Assembly (NCBI GenBank): GCA_036505485.1 | Contig: DASXTK010000271.1 | Span: 1-5,464 of the forward strand | Source of the DNA: DASXTK01 sp036505485 | GTDB taxonomy: Bacteria > Actinomycetota > Acidimicrobiia > Acidimicrobiales > VFJN01 | Length of the DNA stretch: 5,464 bases | Direction of reading: 5' to 3' | Shown: one piece after another, positions 5,021 to 5,464 of the stretch | How the letters are laid out: each line of letters starts with the position of its first letter | Numbering within the stretch: position 1 is the stretch's first letter | Notes under the pieces: model-generated | The model's input: only the letters and a program-made list of their open reading frames with translations | Databases searched by the model: none | What the model was told of the DNA's origin: nothing | Position numbers and translations under genes: made by a program

Positions 5021-5464
5021 CTACCAGTCGTGTGGATCGTACGGGTTTCCGTACGAGCCCTTGCCGTCGGATTCAGAGTTGATGGCGATGGTGCCGTTGG
5101 AGATGAGGGCGAGTTGGAGGTCCGCTTCGGTCAGCGGCTCCGTGGTGATGACGGCGGGAGTGCCGGCTTCCCGGAGGAGGATGGCGAGGTGGCAGAGCAG
5201 TGAGCCACCGTCGAACACGAACCCGGCGACGTCACCGATTAGAAGGGAGAGGACGACGTAGGGGCGCCGTACGTGGATGATCGGCTTGGTGGGGAGCGCT
5301 CGGATTCGGGCTTGAAGCTCAGCGATGTAGGCGCTTTGAGGGGCGTCGGCGCGGAAGTTGACGCTGATGATCGGAGCCACGCTGAGCTTGGTCAGTTCCT
5401 CGGTGTCGGCGAGGTGAAGCAGAGGGCCTTTGGCGGTGCCGGGACTGACGACGGTGCCGGCGCT
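5021..5464 (-). CDS. PEP-utilising enzyme mobile (phosphohistidine swivel) domain protein, C-terminal part
   Basis: The 3' 147 codons of a gene whose start lies beyond the right edge. The visible part is almost exactly one PEP-utiliser mobile domain. It opens with GTVVSPGTAKGPLLHL (3-18), the typical GxxxSPGxAxG entry, continues through VAPIISV, and reaches DGGSLLCHLAILLREAGTPA (85-104), in which H92 is the histidine phosphorylated during phosphoryl transfer. Most relatives have Ser before this His; here it is Cys91, a variant I associate with swivel-domain proteins rather than with pyruvate phosphate dikinase or PTS enzyme I. The domain shuttles a phosphate between an ATP- or PEP-binding domain and a substrate site. 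Whether this is a stand-alone domain or the end of a PpsA/rifampin-phosphotransferase-like enzyme cannot be seen. After the domain comes a short tail (GSYGNPYDPHDW) that is repeated nearby. TAG stop at 5021-5023. A GTG at 5380 could be taken as a start, but the domain clearly extends upstream of it. Confidence 0.85.
   Translation of the reverse strand, partial: SAGTVVSPGTAKGPLLHLADTEELTKLSVAPIISVNFRADAPQSAYIAELQARIRALPTKPIIHVRRPYVVLSLLIGDVAGFVFDGGSLLCHLAILLREAGTPAVITTEPLTEADLQLALISNGTIAINSESDGKGSYGNPYDPHDW
5024..5059 (-). repeat. Intact copy of the repeated tail, inside the gene end
   Basis: This copy encodes the last twelve residues (GSYGNPYDPHDW) of the PEP-mobile-domain protein and abuts its stop codon. 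It contains the same TCGTACG-N6-CGTACGA inverted repeat (5037-5056) as the copy at 4825-4860, with only the loop base changed (A to C). As the last structure of the gene it might also act as a 3' hairpin in the mRNA. Confidence 0.6.

Noticed and set aside
4871..5261. Plus-strand open frames opposite the swivel-domain gene
   Set aside because: They are antisense shadows; the minus-strand domain with its intact active histidine explains the coding signal.
1..5464. CRISPR array, tRNA or rRNA gene
   Set aside because: No regularly spaced direct repeats were seen, and no tRNA cloverleaf or rRNA-like segment was recognised by eye on either strand.

Overview
The window is high-GC DNA with dense, translationally coupled genes, a probable leaderless start and actinobacterial-type codon use. 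It most likely comes from an actinomycete-like genome (Actinomycetota). This is inferred from composition and gene style; no rRNA or marker gene is present.

Left part (1-2432, + strand): a compact arsenic operon. A sigma70-like promoter and a 14-bp perfect palindrome sit on the start of arsR, an ArsR/SmtB repressor. It is followed by arsM (As(III) S-adenosylmethionine methyltransferase), an alpha/beta hydrolase with an aspartate nucleophile, and the first ~43 codons of an ABC-exporter ATPase of the drug-resistance (DrrA-like) type. All three junctions are ATGA stop/start overlaps (455-458, 1258-1261, 2178-2181). The intact ancestor therefore looks like a four-or-more gene unit that senses arsenic, methylates it, processes a substrate with a hydrolase and exports something. 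The hydrolase and exporter are not standard ars genes, and this combination is the most interesting biology in the window.

Middle (2304-2672): a scar. The ABC gene breaks off inside Walker A and runs into unrelated sequence. Next comes a decayed thioredoxin gene, with its 5' end and WCxxC motif missing and a frameshift near 2486. The arsenic operon was evidently cut here by a deletion or insertion.

Right-middle (2672-4543, + strand): a 623-aa polytopic membrane protein of GT-C glycosyltransferase type. It is followed by a small terminator-like hairpin (4552-4565) and an exceptional 28-bp inverted repeat with a 2-nt centre (4569-4626).

Right part (4627-5464): about 400 bp of gene-poor, remnant-like DNA with several palindromes. 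It also holds a short degenerate copy of the tail of the last gene. That gene, on the - strand and running off the right edge, is the C-terminal part of a protein with a PEP-utilising-enzyme mobile (phosphohistidine swivel) domain. The two halves of the window converge on this remnant zone, which together with the scar at 2304-2627 suggests a region rearranged repeatedly.
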